A stretch of DNA of 64,000 nucleotides from NCBI GenBank assembly GCA_964370815.1, contig CAYJKQ010000001.1, forward strand, positions 124,001-188,000, read 5' to 3'. The stretch is from UBA12087 sp964370815 (lineage in GTDB: Bacteria > Chloroflexota > Anaerolineae > Anaerolineales > Villigracilaceae). Position 1 is the first letter of the stretch. Each line of letters opens with the position of its first letter. Shown here one piece after another: positions 15,009 through 23,520 of this stretch. The notes under the pieces were generated by a model that worked only from the letters and a program-made list of their open reading frames with translations, searched no databases and was not told the DNA's origin. Both the position numbers and the translations under genes were made by a program.

Positions 15009-16097
15009 TTACTGCATGTTTACAGCCTGAAGGAGCAAAGTTCGGATCTCTTCGGGGATGGGGATGAGTACCTGGGCGCCTGTACCCGGATCGGTCCAGT
15101 TGTATGCCTGGTCAAACCCGATCACATAACGTTTCACACTACTGGGGTCTTTGATCAGTTTTAGTGCTGGAATAAGCTTCAGGCAGGATTCCAAGCTCAG
15201 GTTTGTATCCACATTTGAGCGATAGATCTCATACAGTTCTGAAGCACGATTTAACCCATCCAGGCTGAACAATTTCAAGCCGATCGCCTGCAGCACTTCC
15301 TGTGCCCTGCGCAAACGGTCTATGTCACTGGATGAATAGCGCGATCGCACATACCATAATGCGGTTTCGCTATCCATAAATACTGGTCCTGCATTTACGC
15401 TAAAACCATTTGGGTATCCATCGCGGGAATCAGAAAAATTCTTGCCGGCATTTACGGAGATACCACCCAGGCTATTAATTATGCTTCGAAATCCATCGAA
15501 GTTGATCAGCACAAAATAATCAGGACGGATGCCGAAATTGTATTCGAACGTGATTGCAGATGCATTAAAACCACCATAGCCATGAGCAGTGTTCAACCTC
15601 TGCAGCATCCAACCAGGGATGTATACATATAGATCGCGTGGAAATGATGTCAGGCTAACATTCCCTTCCGGGCTGATCATGATCAGGATCATGGTATCGG
15701 TGCGGAAGCCTCCATCATTGGGGCGTTGGTCTGAACCCAGCAATAAGATGCTGATCTGTTCTTTTGGTTGTGGGATGATGCTGGCTGGAGACGGAATTTG
15801 AAAATAAGGGGAATAAACCTGTGGTGCAGGGTAATTCTCCCAGGATGCAAATTCGGGTATCACCTGGCTATATTGGCTAAAGTCTGCAAATACAGGTGTT
15901 ACATTTTCATTTATGTCCGGCTGAAAAGGAGTGGCAGTCGGTGTGGAATTGGGTGAAGCTGTGATCACGACTGGTTTTGTGGCTAAGATGGAACTCTTGG
16001 CAGAGTTGCATGAGCTTAACAGGATTATCAAGCTGGAAATTAAAACCAGGTTTAGCAGAGTGAAGAAATTTACCTTAGATATATTAAATTTGGACAT
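15009..16097 (-). CDS. LytR-CpsA-Psr (LCP) family lipoprotein
   Basis: The 362-residue protein begins with MSKFNISKVNFFTLLNLVLISSLIILLSSC, a lipoprotein signal with lipidation expected at C30. After a Pro/Thr-rich linker, the LCP domain is clear: ISILLLGSDQRPNDGGFRTDTMILIMI, SLTSFPRDLYVYIPG, RLNTAHGYGG, and RSRYSSSDIDRLRRAQEVL. LCP proteins transfer lipid-linked glycopolymers to cell-wall peptidoglycan or to proteins; D, R and phosphate-binding arginines (FPRDLY, DIDRLRR) are present. It is last of a minus-strand unit after a sensor-kinase gene and a 65-codon ORF with which it overlaps by 14 bases. Confidence 0.9.
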   Translation of the reverse strand: MSKFNISKVNFFTLLNLVLISSLIILLSSCNSAKSSILATKPVVITASPNSTPTATPFQPDINENVTPVFADFSQYSQVIPEFASWENYPAPQVYSPYFQIPSPASIIPQPKEQISILLLGSDQRPNDGGFRTDTMILIMISPEGNVSLTSFPRDLYVYIPGWMLQRLNTAHGYGGFNASAITFEYNFGIRPDYFVLINFDGFRSIINSLGGISVNAGKNFSDSRDGYPNGFSVNAGPVFMDSETALWYVRSRYSSSDIDRLRRAQEVLQAIGLKLFSLDGLNRASELYEIYRSNVDTNLSLESCLKLIPALKLIKDPSSVKRYVIGFDQAYNWTDPGTGAQVLIPIPEEIRTLLLQAVNMQ

Positions 16098-16281
16098 TGA
16101 TTTCTCGGTTATTCCCCTGCAATTGTGCGGCTGGAATGTTTATGTGGGAAGGTTTGATCATGGTCGCGGATTTTCCTGCTGTAATCCCAAACACCTTGGA
16201 AAGTGGAAAACTTCCAAGAATGAGATTCGAGGAAAAAAAAGTAATACCAAATCCAAACACTAAGGCGCGCATTAGCTGCAT
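16084..16281 (-). CDS. Small secreted or membrane-anchored ORF coupled to sensor kinase
   Basis: This 65-codon frame begins with an ATG immediately after the TAG of the sensor-kinase gene (no gap) and overlaps the start of the LCP gene by 14 bases, a layout typical of translational coupling. The N-terminus MRALVFGFGITFFSSNLILGSF (from residue 4) looks like a signal or membrane anchor, followed by about 35 polar residues including PSHINIPAAQLQ. That phrase is loosely like the opening of class D/E sortase domains, so it could be a remnant of a longer exported protein, but this is only a resemblance. No function assigned. Confidence 0.45.
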   Translation of the reverse strand: MQLMRALVFGFGITFFSSNLILGSFPLSKVFGITAGKSATMIKPSHINIPAAQLQGNNREINVQI

Positions 16282-18606
16282 CTAATTTTCTTGTGGTTGT
16301 TCGATTTCGATGGGTAATAAAGCGCTGATGGTTGATCCTACACCCATGTTCGTTTCTACCCAAATGCGTCCGGATTGAGCTTCTGCAAGTGTTTTTGCGA
16401 TTGCTAGACCTACACCTGTATCCCCCAAACCTTGAATGAGGACATTATCGGCTCGGTAATGTTGAGCAAATACTCGTGGGAGGTCTTCTGCTGGTATGCC
16501 TCCACCGCTGTCGACTACCTGTATCATTAGGTAATCCTTGCCTTCTTCCTCCTGAAATTTCACACGCAGCATGACTGTACCCTCAACCAAAGAGGCTGCG
16601 CCTGCATTCTGGAGCAGGTGAATTAAAATCTGCTGAAGAGCTTCACGGTCAATATGGACTTTTGGAGGTGATTCGGGAATATCCAGCCGCAGAGTGATAT
16701 ATTTTTCTCGCAATTGTGTGCTGGTGTATGCCACAGCATTATCAATGATGTGATTAAGATCGATGATTTCAGGATTGATAGGCGTGCGACCAGTTTCGAT
16801 GAATGTGATATGGATCAGCTCGTCAATCAGCCTGCCGATGCGTTCAGTGGAGGCTTTGACGCGTTCAATGAATTTTCGCTGCAGAGCGCCTAGAATACCC
16901 ACGGATTCCCCCAGTAAAAGGTCAATGTAACCGACGATGGTTGACATAGGTTGCCTCAATTCCTGCGAGATCGAAGCTAGAACATCCATCTTATCGTCTG
17001 GGATGGATATCGAAGAGGAAGGAAGTTGTTCAAGATCAGAAATCCTGGAATTGGCTTCTGAAAGATCATTTTGCAGATGTGCCAGTTCTTCCAGGGTCAT
17101 CCGGAATTGCATTTCAACTTCACTTGGTTTGAGTGTGCTGCCACCAGAAGAGCCATACAATGATCTGTTATTTTTCTGGAGTTGGAAGATCTCATTTCTG
17201 GCTTCTTCCAATTCAGCAGATAACACAGCATTTTTTTCGATCAATAACTTATTTTTTCCTGAATTCTCCTGGTTGTTTTGATTGTCGTTGTCCATCACTA
17301 AATTTTTTTCTTGCAACTCGGTCACTTGATTCAAGGCATTATCGCGCTTTCGGTTCGCTTCAGCCAGTAGCTTACTTCTTTCCATAATTGGAACGATCGA
17401 ACTGGAGTTATCAGTGAGATACGATTGATCGTCTGCGTTCCAAACCCGGTTGGAGTAGGGAGATAATAACAGAATTGCACCGATAGGAGAACCACTCTTG
17501 GAAATTGGAATACTCATGACACTGCCCGGACTGTTTAAACCTATTATTTTACCCAACCCCTGAATCTCTGCTGGGTTACTTCCGACGGGTAGGCGAAGTG
17601 GGCGACCGCGCAAGATAGCATTCGACAGCATTGGTACCGATTTCTTATCGATCCCGGTGCCATCCAATACTTCCTCACGGATCAGGTCATAACCGCAGGC
17701 AATGTTTAATTTATCTTCTTTGTCAACAAGAATCAAAAAAACGAGATCAGCCTGCATGGAATGGGCTATCGCTCGTGTGATGTTGGGACCGATCAGGTCG
17801 GTTTTTTCTTCTGCAGCCAGGGTAATCAGAGATTTAAATGCTTTCGGATCGGTAGTGAAGTGTTGTTTATCTTGGAAAGTTGGTTTATCTTCAGTATTTG
17901 AAACAAGTGAAGTTACAGACGGTGTTATTTTCTCTGAAATATATTGGGGTAAGGCCAGTAAAAGAGGATACATGGACATTTGTGAAAAACGGATGATCCC
18001 TGAAAAATTACCAATATTTTTTGGAGAAAGTAAGTGCCCTGTGTGACCGAACCCAGCCAGTAGAAGCGTTACCACTCCATAACCATATCCTGGCGGTCTT
18101 CGAATAAGCAATACTATCAGGGCAAGCATGATGAAAACAAGGGTTAGGATCTGCCAGATGGTATCCTGAAAGGTGTTGTTATATCCATCGGGGTTGATAG
18201 GCTGTGTCCACAATATTAAGAATATTATCAGTAAGAAGAAGGTCGATAGGCTGAAGATAATTGTTGCAACATCTGCCTTATGTTCAGGTTTGGGAAAGAT
18301 CCAAATCCAGGCGATCCAAATAAGACTTATTAATGAAAAAGCACGATCGACCTGTGCTAGGATAAGCTGTGGTTCAAATAATCCTGACCACGCAACAAGG
18401 CTGATTATGTAGGGGATTATTTGTAGAATAAGCAAGATTATCAGTCCGGTAACCGTTCTCTTGGCAAAGGGAGAGTTTCCAGAGCGAATCGCATTGATCG
18501 TACCTTGCAATGTTCCGACGATGGAGATGATCAATAACAGGTAATAAACCAGATTTCCTGGTGGGTTGATCAGGACGGAGAATAAATTACTAAAGAAATC
18601 ATTCAT
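16282..18606 (-). CDS. Multi-helix GAF sensor-kinase-like protein lacking phosphoacceptor His
   Basis: The ATG at 18606 is chosen because a good promoter ends just upstream (see next entry). The 774-residue protein has about seven membrane helices in the first 230 residues. A GAF domain follows (about 265-420; LVFLILVDKEDKLNIACGYD), then a coiled coil, the DHp region and an intact HATPase (N-box LLQNAGAAS, G1 DSGGGIP, G2 GVGLAIAKTLAEAQSGRIWV). In the H-box the usual SHELRTPL reads SQELRQPM: residue 548 is Gln (codon 16963-16965). It should bind ATP but cannot autophosphorylate at that site. It may act by regulating another kinase or an unlinked partner. No response regulator gene is adjacent. 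Confidence 0.88.
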   Translation of the reverse strand: MNDFFSNLFSVLINPPGNLVYYLLLIISIVGTLQGTINAIRSGNSPFAKRTVTGLIILLILQIIPYIISLVAWSGLFEPQLILAQVDRAFSLISLIWIAWIWIFPKPEHKADVATIIFSLSTFFLLIIFLILWTQPINPDGYNNTFQDTIWQILTLVFIMLALIVLLIRRPPGYGYGVVTLLLAGFGHTGHLLSPKNIGNFSGIIRFSQMSMYPLLLALPQYISEKITPSVTSLVSNTEDKPTFQDKQHFTTDPKAFKSLITLAAEEKTDLIGPNITRAIAHSMQADLVFLILVDKEDKLNIACGYDLIREEVLDGTGIDKKSVPMLSNAILRGRPLRLPVGSNPAEIQGLGKIIGLNSPGSVMSIPISKSGSPIGAILLLSPYSNRVWNADDQSYLTDNSSSIVPIMERSKLLAEANRKRDNALNQVTELQEKNLVMDNDNQNNQENSGKNKLLIEKNAVLSAELEEARNEIFQLQKNNRSLYGSSGGSTLKPSEVEMQFRMTLEELAHLQNDLSEANSRISDLEQLPSSSISIPDDKMDVLASISQELRQPMSTIVGYIDLLLGESVGILGALQRKFIERVKASTERIGRLIDELIHITFIETGRTPINPEIIDLNHIIDNAVAYTSTQLREKYITLRLDIPESPPKVHIDREALQQILIHLLQNAGAASLVEGTVMLRVKFQEEEGKDYLMIQVVDSGGGIPAEDLPRVFAQHYRADNVLIQGLGDTGVGLAIAKTLAEAQSGRIWVETNMGVGSTISALLPIEIEQPQEN

Positions 18607-18618
18607 AAGCGCATCGCG

Positions 18619-18647
18619 ATTATAGCATGGTGAGGTTTGACGGACAA
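18619..18647 (-). promoter_or_regulatory. Sigma-70-type promoter of sensor-kinase gene, near-leaderless
   Basis: On the minus strand TTGTCC (18647-18642) and a perfect TATAAT (18624-18619) are separated by 17 bases. The -10 box ends 12 bases before the ATG at 18606, so the transcript would have only about five untranslated bases. No Shine-Dalgarno sequence is present, which agrees with a leaderless or near-leaderless mRNA. Confidence 0.65.
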
Positions 18648-18718
18648 CACCATTCTGAAATATTATCAATGCTTATTAAATAATAGGCTACCCTATAAAT
18701 ATGTCAATCATATTTGGA

Positions 18719-18724
18719 TATAAT
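18719..18724 (+). promoter_or_regulatory. -10 element of TPR gene, leaderless start
   Basis: TATAAT at 18719-18724 is followed by six bases and then ATG at 18731, so transcription should begin at or next to the start codon. No ribosome site precedes either that ATG or the in-frame ATG at 18701. A -35 box is not evident at the usual distance. Confidence 0.5.
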
Positions 18725-18730
18725 CTGGAT

Positions 18731-20152
18731 ATGTCCATCGCTTTATCCTTTCGCAAAATTTCTGAAAAAACCATCATCATAATCGCTTTACTATCGGTGA
18801 TATTATTCCCACGAGTTCTGTTTGGGTGGCTGTATCTCAGACAGGCTCAGGATTTTGCGGCAAATTCTTCTTATTTGAAGGCAGCCCAATCTTTTGAAGA
18901 TTCTGCCGCCAGATTGTGGTGGGTGACAGGTCTCTATGAACAGGCAGCTCACTCAGCCTGGTTGGTTGGGGATGCTCAAGACGCACTCCGCTTATTTGAA
19001 ATTGCCGTTGACCATGATGGCTTGTCATCCACCGGAAAACTCACTTTAGGGGATATTTATTCAATAACCGGGGATACCACCTCAGCCATGACTATCTGGG
19101 AATCGGTAGGTAGCGACACACCAGATTCAGCTGCTGCGTTTTCAAGATTGGCCAGCACTAACCGTAAGTTGGGAAACTACCAATTGGCGAAGCAATTTTG
19201 GCAAGATGTATTGAAGATCGAACCGCAAAACGCGGAGGCTCATTACAATCTGGGTTTGTACTTGATGACCATACAGCCCAGGGAGGCTTTACCTGAGTTA
19301 ATGCTTGCACTCAGTTTAGATCCGGATTTGGATGAACAAGTCCAAATATTAAGGCAGGGCTTAAATCAAGCCTCCTTGCAAGACGAATTTGCCCACCAAT
19401 TGATCATTTCAGGGCAATCCCTGGCTTCAAGTGGGTCCTGGGATCTCGCTCTGGAGGCATTTAAAAACGCCAGTCTGGTTGACCCGGATTTGTCTGAGGC
19501 CTGGGCCTGGCAGGGTGAAGCGAATCAGCATTTAGGAAAGGATGGTTTGCCGGCATTGAAAAAAGCGCTCGTTTTGGATCAAAATTCGATATTAAGCCTG
19601 TCGCTAAATGGGCTTTTCTATCGCCGGCAGGATCAAATTGACCAGGCTTGGTCATTTTATATCCGCGCTGCAACTTTGGATCCCTCAAATTCGGTCTGGC
19701 AGGAGGTTTTAGGTGAGCTTTCAGCTCAGAAAGGGAACCTGATCGATGCGCTTAAGTATTACCAGAAAGCGGTTGAATTCTCGCCTTTAAACCCGGTTTC
19801 TTGGAGAGCCCTGGCATTGTTCTGCGTTCAGTACAATGTCAACACTGATGACATAGGATTGCAGGCAGCTTTGAAGGGATTAGAACTTGAACCTGCAAAC
19901 TGGCGATCACAGGATGTCATGGGTCAGGTTTTTCTGGCAACAGGCGATCTAAACACAGCCCGTATTTTTTTCAATCGATCCATAGATATCTCCCCAGAAC
20001 AACCTGATTCTTATTTGCATCTGGGTTATCTTGATCTTCTACAGGATCAACGTGATGATGCTTACAACAACCTGGTCAATGCTCGTCGCCTGGATCCGGA
20101 TGGCAGTGTCGGCTGGCAGGCTCAACGACTTCTTGACCAATATTTCCCTTGA
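18731..20152 (+). CDS. Membrane-anchored TPR-repeat protein
   Basis: Starting at 18731 the protein is 473 residues. It has an N-terminal hydrophobic anchor (TIIIIALLSVILFPRVLFGWLYL) followed by a long run of tetratricopeptide repeats. Typical TPR phrases are visible, such as NAEAHYNLGLYLM, WDLALEAFKNASLVDPDLSEAWAWQGEANQ, GNLIDALKYYQKAVEFSPLNPVSWRALALF, and PDSYLHLGYLDLLQDQRDDAYNNL. These act as protein-interaction scaffolds; no enzymatic domain is seen. It faces the sensor-kinase gene head-to-head with 124 bases between starts. The -10 box described above favours this start over the ATG at 18701. Confidence 0.8.
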   Translation: MSIALSFRKISEKTIIIIALLSVILFPRVLFGWLYLRQAQDFAANSSYLKAAQSFEDSAARLWWVTGLYEQAAHSAWLVGDAQDALRLFEIAVDHDGLSSTGKLTLGDIYSITGDTTSAMTIWESVGSDTPDSAAAFSRLASTNRKLGNYQLAKQFWQDVLKIEPQNAEAHYNLGLYLMTIQPREALPELMLALSLDPDLDEQVQILRQGLNQASLQDEFAHQLIISGQSLASSGSWDLALEAFKNASLVDPDLSEAWAWQGEANQHLGKDGLPALKKALVLDQNSILSLSLNGLFYRRQDQIDQAWSFYIRAATLDPSNSVWQEVLGELSAQKGNLIDALKYYQKAVEFSPLNPVSWRALALFCVQYNVNTDDIGLQAALKGLELEPANWRSQDVMGQVFLATGDLNTARIFFNRSIDISPEQPDSYLHLGYLDLLQDQRDDAYNNLVNARRLDPDGSVGWQAQRLLDQYFP

Positions 20153-20239
20153 CCAATCTTATCAACCATTCTGGTAAAATTAAGGCATGTGTTACACCAC
20201 CATAACCTTGTAGTGGGAAAATCCCAATGGAGCAATACA

Positions 20240-20887
20240 ATGAATAATAAGAAAAGAATTTCAATTATTTTGATGGTGATCCTGCCAATGCTTGCTTGTT
20301 CTTCGCCTTTGATCACAAACCTGACCACCCACTCAGGAGATATTCTTTTTGCTGATGATTTCTCGGATTCTACAAGTGGTTGGACGAGGCTGCTCGATGA
20401 AAAAGGATTCATGGATTATTATTCTTCCGGTTTCCGTATCTGGGTTAACACACCCGGATACAATTATTGGAGCACGCCTGGTGTCCATTTCCAGGATGTG
20501 CGCATAGATGTAGATGCAGCCCGCTTCGGAGGACCAGAGGAGAATCGTTTCGGAGTTATCTGCAGGTATCAAGATGTTGAAAATTATTATTTTTTTATAA
20601 TCAGCAGCGATGGGTATATGGGGATTGGGAAAGTTGCTGGCGGGATTACCAGTCTGTTGGGTCAGGATATGATGATTTATAACCCGAGTATATTGTCGGG
20701 AGTAGCTCCAAACCACTTGCAGGCTCAGTGCCAGGATGATACGCTCACATTCTTCGTTAATGGACTGCCAGCTGGAATTGCAGTTGATCCTGATTTTAAA
20801 AGCGGAGATGTTGGTTTGATCGCAGGAGCTTTTGACGCAGTGGGGGTGGATGTTCTGTTCGATAATTTTATTGTTATCAAACCATAA
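20240..20887 (+). CDS. Lipoprotein with concanavalin-like (DUF1080-type) domain
   Basis: The ATG at 20240 follows a GGAG site by eight bases and opens a lipoprotein signal, MNNKKRISIILMVILPMLAC, with lipidation at C20. The mature part (about 195 residues) reads FADDFSDSTSGWTRL, VDAARFGGPEENRFGVICRYQDVENYYFFIISSDGYMGIGK, LQAQCQDDTLTFFVNGLPAG, and SGDVGLIAGAFDAVGVDVLFDNFIV. That is the beta-sandwich pattern of laminin-G/DUF1080-like domains common in secreted proteins of Anaerolineae. It probably binds a ligand at the cell surface. No catalytic residues stand out. Confidence 0.75.
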   Translation: MNNKKRISIILMVILPMLACSSPLITNLTTHSGDILFADDFSDSTSGWTRLLDEKGFMDYYSSGFRIWVNTPGYNYWSTPGVHFQDVRIDVDAARFGGPEENRFGVICRYQDVENYYFFIISSDGYMGIGKVAGGITSLLGQDMMIYNPSILSGVAPNHLQAQCQDDTLTFFVNGLPAGIAVDPDFKSGDVGLIAGAFDAVGVDVLFDNFIVIKP

Positions 20888-20893
20888 GATCAC

Positions 20894-22174
20894 ATGAAAA
20901 TATTCCTCGATACCGTTGGTTGCCGTCTGAACCAAGCCGAGATCGAGGTAATGGCGCGCCAATTTCGTGCTGCCGGACATGATATTGTTTCCGGGGCGGA
21001 TGAAGCAGATCTGGTAGTGGTCAATACTTGTACGGTTACCTCACAGGCAGCTTCAGATTCGCGGCAGAAAGTGCGTCAGGCGGTTCGTTTGGGTGTGGAA
21101 AAGGTTGTGCTGACAGGCTGCTGGTCCACTCTGGAACCCCAAAAAGCACTGGCTCTTCCTAATGTTCACAAAATTGTTCCAAATGATCGTAAGCATGAGC
21201 TTGTCAAAGAACTCCTGGGAATATCTGGGATGGAATTTGATCTCGAACCAATAACCCGCCAACCGCTGCCCGGGATCCATATGCGTACACGTGCCTTTAC
21301 AAAGGTGCAAGATGGCTGTGATAACCATTGTACTTTTTGCATCACAACACTGGCACGCGGGGCTGGGATTTCGCGCAGCATCCCGGATGTGTTAAAAGAC
21401 ATCCATGCTGCTTTGCTCGGAGGTTCCCAGGAAATTGTCCTTACGGGGGTTCACCTGGGTTCCTGGGGAAAAGATCGGAGGGGTAGTAGTGATAGACTCA
21501 GAGATCTGATCCACACCATCCTGGTTGAAACAGATGTGCCGAGGTTACGCCTATCATCACTTGAGCCCTGGGATATTGATGAAAAATTCTTCGAACTCTG
21601 GCAAGACAAGCGCTTGTGCTGTCACCTGCATCTGCCGTTACAGTCCGGTAGCGCAGCTGTATTAAGGCGCATGGCTCGCAAGGTAACGCCAAAATCATTC
21701 GAAAACCTCCTGGCAGCTGCCCGGGCTGCCATACCTAATGTCGCTATTACAACAGATCTGATTGCTGGTTTTCCGGGAGAATCTGAAGCAGAATTTTCGG
21801 AGACTCTGGAATTTGTGGAGAAGATGGAATTTTCCGGTGGGCATGTCTTTACTTACTCAGAACGCCCAGGAACTGCTGCTGCGAGCATGCCCGCCCAGGT
21901 TCCTTATCAGGTCCGGAAAAGTCGAAATTCTGCCCTGCGCCATCTGATCCAAAAATCCAGGCAGACCTATGCACAGCGGTTTGTTGGATTAGAATTGAAG
22001 ATTCTCTGGGAATCTTCAAGCCAACAAACTGACGGGAGGTGGTATTTGGGAGGATTGTCGGAAAATTACCTGCATGTCAGTGCCATCTCGCCACAAACAC
22101 GCTGGAACAAATTTGATCAGGTCACCTTACGTTCGTTAGGTCCCGGGGGGATACTCGGAGAGATCAAGCATTAA
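20894..22174 (+). CDS. mtaB: tRNA N6-threonylcarbamoyladenosine(37) methylthiotransferase
   Basis: The 426-residue enzyme has the N-terminal UPF0004 domain (FLDTVGCRLNQAEIE, NTCTVTSQA, VLTGCWS with its three cluster cysteines). A radical SAM core follows with CDNHCTFC near residue 141, and then a TRAM-like C-terminal part. The VGCRLNQAE phrase and the length distinguish MtaB from MiaB and RimO. It adds a methylthio group to t6A37 of tRNAs reading ANN codons, using two 4Fe-4S clusters and SAM. It begins six bases after the lipoprotein gene's stop. No obvious regulation. Confidence 0.9.
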   Translation: MKIFLDTVGCRLNQAEIEVMARQFRAAGHDIVSGADEADLVVVNTCTVTSQAASDSRQKVRQAVRLGVEKVVLTGCWSTLEPQKALALPNVHKIVPNDRKHELVKELLGISGMEFDLEPITRQPLPGIHMRTRAFTKVQDGCDNHCTFCITTLARGAGISRSIPDVLKDIHAALLGGSQEIVLTGVHLGSWGKDRRGSSDRLRDLIHTILVETDVPRLRLSSLEPWDIDEKFFELWQDKRLCCHLHLPLQSGSAAVLRRMARKVTPKSFENLLAAARAAIPNVAITTDLIAGFPGESEAEFSETLEFVEKMEFSGGHVFTYSERPGTAAASMPAQVPYQVRKSRNSALRHLIQKSRQTYAQRFVGLELKILWESSSQQTDGRWYLGGLSENYLHVSAISPQTRWNKFDQVTLRSLGPGGILGEIKH

Positions 22175-22196
22175 AATTGTGAAAAAATCGGTATAA

Positions 22197-22211
22197 ATAA
22201 GTGTCACTTAT
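22197..22211. promoter_or_regulatory. Short perfect palindrome upstream of folD
   Basis: ATAAGTG-T-CACTTAT at 22197-22211 is a perfect 7-1-7 inverted repeat in the 197-base gap between mtaB and folD, next to a TATAAA-like element. It could be an operator; no regulator is known from this window. Confidence 0.3.
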
Positions 22212-22371
22212 CACTTTTCCAAAAAAAAATGTTCCATTATAATTGTTCCAGAATTCACAACGCGTAAACTTAATGATTTTTGGATGTGGGTAAGAGTATG
22301 TTATTCCGATCACTAACCTGAATTGCCTTGCAATTTGAGAAGATACATCAAACCTAATAATGGAGAAGAAA

Positions 22372-23283
22372 ATGACCGCTCAGCTAATTGATGGAACTGC
22401 AATTGCCCTGAAAGTTCGAAACAACGTCAAAGAAGAAGTTGCCAAACGGATCGCATCCGGGAAATCTCAACCAGGTCTGGCAACAGTATTGGTAGGTGAT
22501 AGGGTGGACTCGGCTGCCTATGTTGGCATGAAACAAAAAGGTTGCGCAGAATTGGGTATGAATTCATTTCATAATACTTTGCCGATGGATGCCAGTCAGG
22601 AGCAGGTTGAAACCCTTGTCAGGAAACTGAATGCTGATCCCACAGTTAACGGTATCCTGGTGCAATTGCCTTTGCCTTCTCACCTGGACGAAGAGCGTGT
22701 ACTTCAATTGATCAATATAGAAAAAGATGTTGATGGTTTTTCACCCTTGAATATCGGTCGCCTGGCACAGAAAGGCCGCGAACCTTTATTCGTTCCCTGT
22801 ACTCCTTATGGATGTATCTATTTACTTAAAGAAGTTGGCGTGAAGATATCAGGTGCCAATGCAGTCGTATTGGGACGCTCTAATATCGTGGGCATGCCAG
22901 CTGCCCTTTTGCTCGTCCAGGAAAATGCAACTGTGACCATCGTCCATTCACGCACACAGAACATTGCTGATGTTGTTCGCCGGGCAGATATCCTTATCGC
23001 TGCCATTGGACGCACAGAGATGGTTCGTGGCGACTGGATCAAACCCGGCGCGGCTGTGATTGATGTCGGAATAAATGGTGTTCCTTTGTTCAACCCTGAT
23101 GGAACCCCACTATTGAGCCTTAAAACTGGCAAACCCCGTCAAAAATTGGTCGGTGATGTCAATTTTGAAGAAGCTAAAGAAGTAGCTGGGTTCATCACAC
23201 CTGTACCTGGGGGAGTTGGACCGATGACAATTGCCATGCTGATGGCTAATACCCTGCGGGCAGCTGAGATCCAGTTCCCTTAA
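22372..23283 (+). CDS. folD: Bifunctional methylene-THF dehydrogenase/methenyl-THF cyclohydrolase
   Basis: The ATG at 22372 has GGAG six bases upstream; an in-frame ATG at 22360 would place the site inside the gene. The 303-residue protein has the FolD signatures: SAAYVGMKQKGCAELGM with the catalytic Lys, NGILVQLPLPSHLDEERVL, DVDGFSPLNIGRLA, PCTPYGCIYLL, the Rossmann loop VVLGRSNIVGMPAALLL and the closing PVPGGVGPMTIAML. It interconverts methylene-, methenyl- and 10-formyl-THF with NADP. A housekeeping role is likely, but its place next to a purine-catabolism operon also suits handling of one-carbon units released from purine rings. It has its own terminator. Confidence 0.95.
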   Translation: MTAQLIDGTAIALKVRNNVKEEVAKRIASGKSQPGLATVLVGDRVDSAAYVGMKQKGCAELGMNSFHNTLPMDASQEQVETLVRKLNADPTVNGILVQLPLPSHLDEERVLQLINIEKDVDGFSPLNIGRLAQKGREPLFVPCTPYGCIYLLKEVGVKISGANAVVLGRSNIVGMPAALLLVQENATVTIVHSRTQNIADVVRRADILIAAIGRTEMVRGDWIKPGAAVIDVGINGVPLFNPDGTPLLSLKTGKPRQKLVGDVNFEEAKEVAGFITPVPGGVGPMTIAMLMANTLRAAEIQFP

Positions 23284-23301
23284 TCACTCGAAGAAAAAAG
23301 C

Positions 23302-23345
23302 TACCCCTCCCGTGAAATGATCAAATCTGGGAGGGGTTATTTTTT
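23302..23345 (+). terminator. Rho-independent terminator of folD
   Basis: ACCCCTCCC (23303-23311) pairs with GGGAGGGGT (23329-23337) across a 17-base loop and is followed by TATTTTTTATTTT. It cleanly separates folD from the purine operon. Confidence 0.85.
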
Positions 23346-23436
23346 ATTTTCAGTACACATAACTGATTAAAAATATTTTACGATTTTTATCATTAAATAA
23401 CAAGACAAATTTAATTTTCATCCAATCAGGATTAAC

Positions 23437-23495
23437 TTGTCAGACAATTGACAGGGCTGACTTTATTTGTTAAACTATATATTGTTGTCTGACAA
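23437..23495 (+). promoter_or_regulatory. Promoter with two TTGTC-N-GACAA operators for deaminase operon
   Basis: TTGACA at 23448-23453 and TAAACT at 23471-23476 are 17 bases apart, a good sigma-70 promoter. The palindrome TTGTCAGACAA (23437-23447) abuts the -35 box and TTGTCTGACAA (23485-23495) covers the expected start of transcription. Their centres are 48 bases apart. The arrangement is that of a repressed promoter. The GntR/UTRA regulator encoded third in this operon is the obvious candidate, since GntR proteins recognise short palindromes of this type. A third copy lies at 44233-44243. Confidence 0.7.
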
Positions 23496-23520
23496 ATAGC
23501 CAAAAATATAATAGAGTAAA

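Noticed and set aside
20333..20980. 215-codon minus-strand frame
   Set aside because: Antisense to the lipoprotein gene with a strong lipobox and to the mtaB start; its translation is low in complexity of motifs and lacks a ribosome site.
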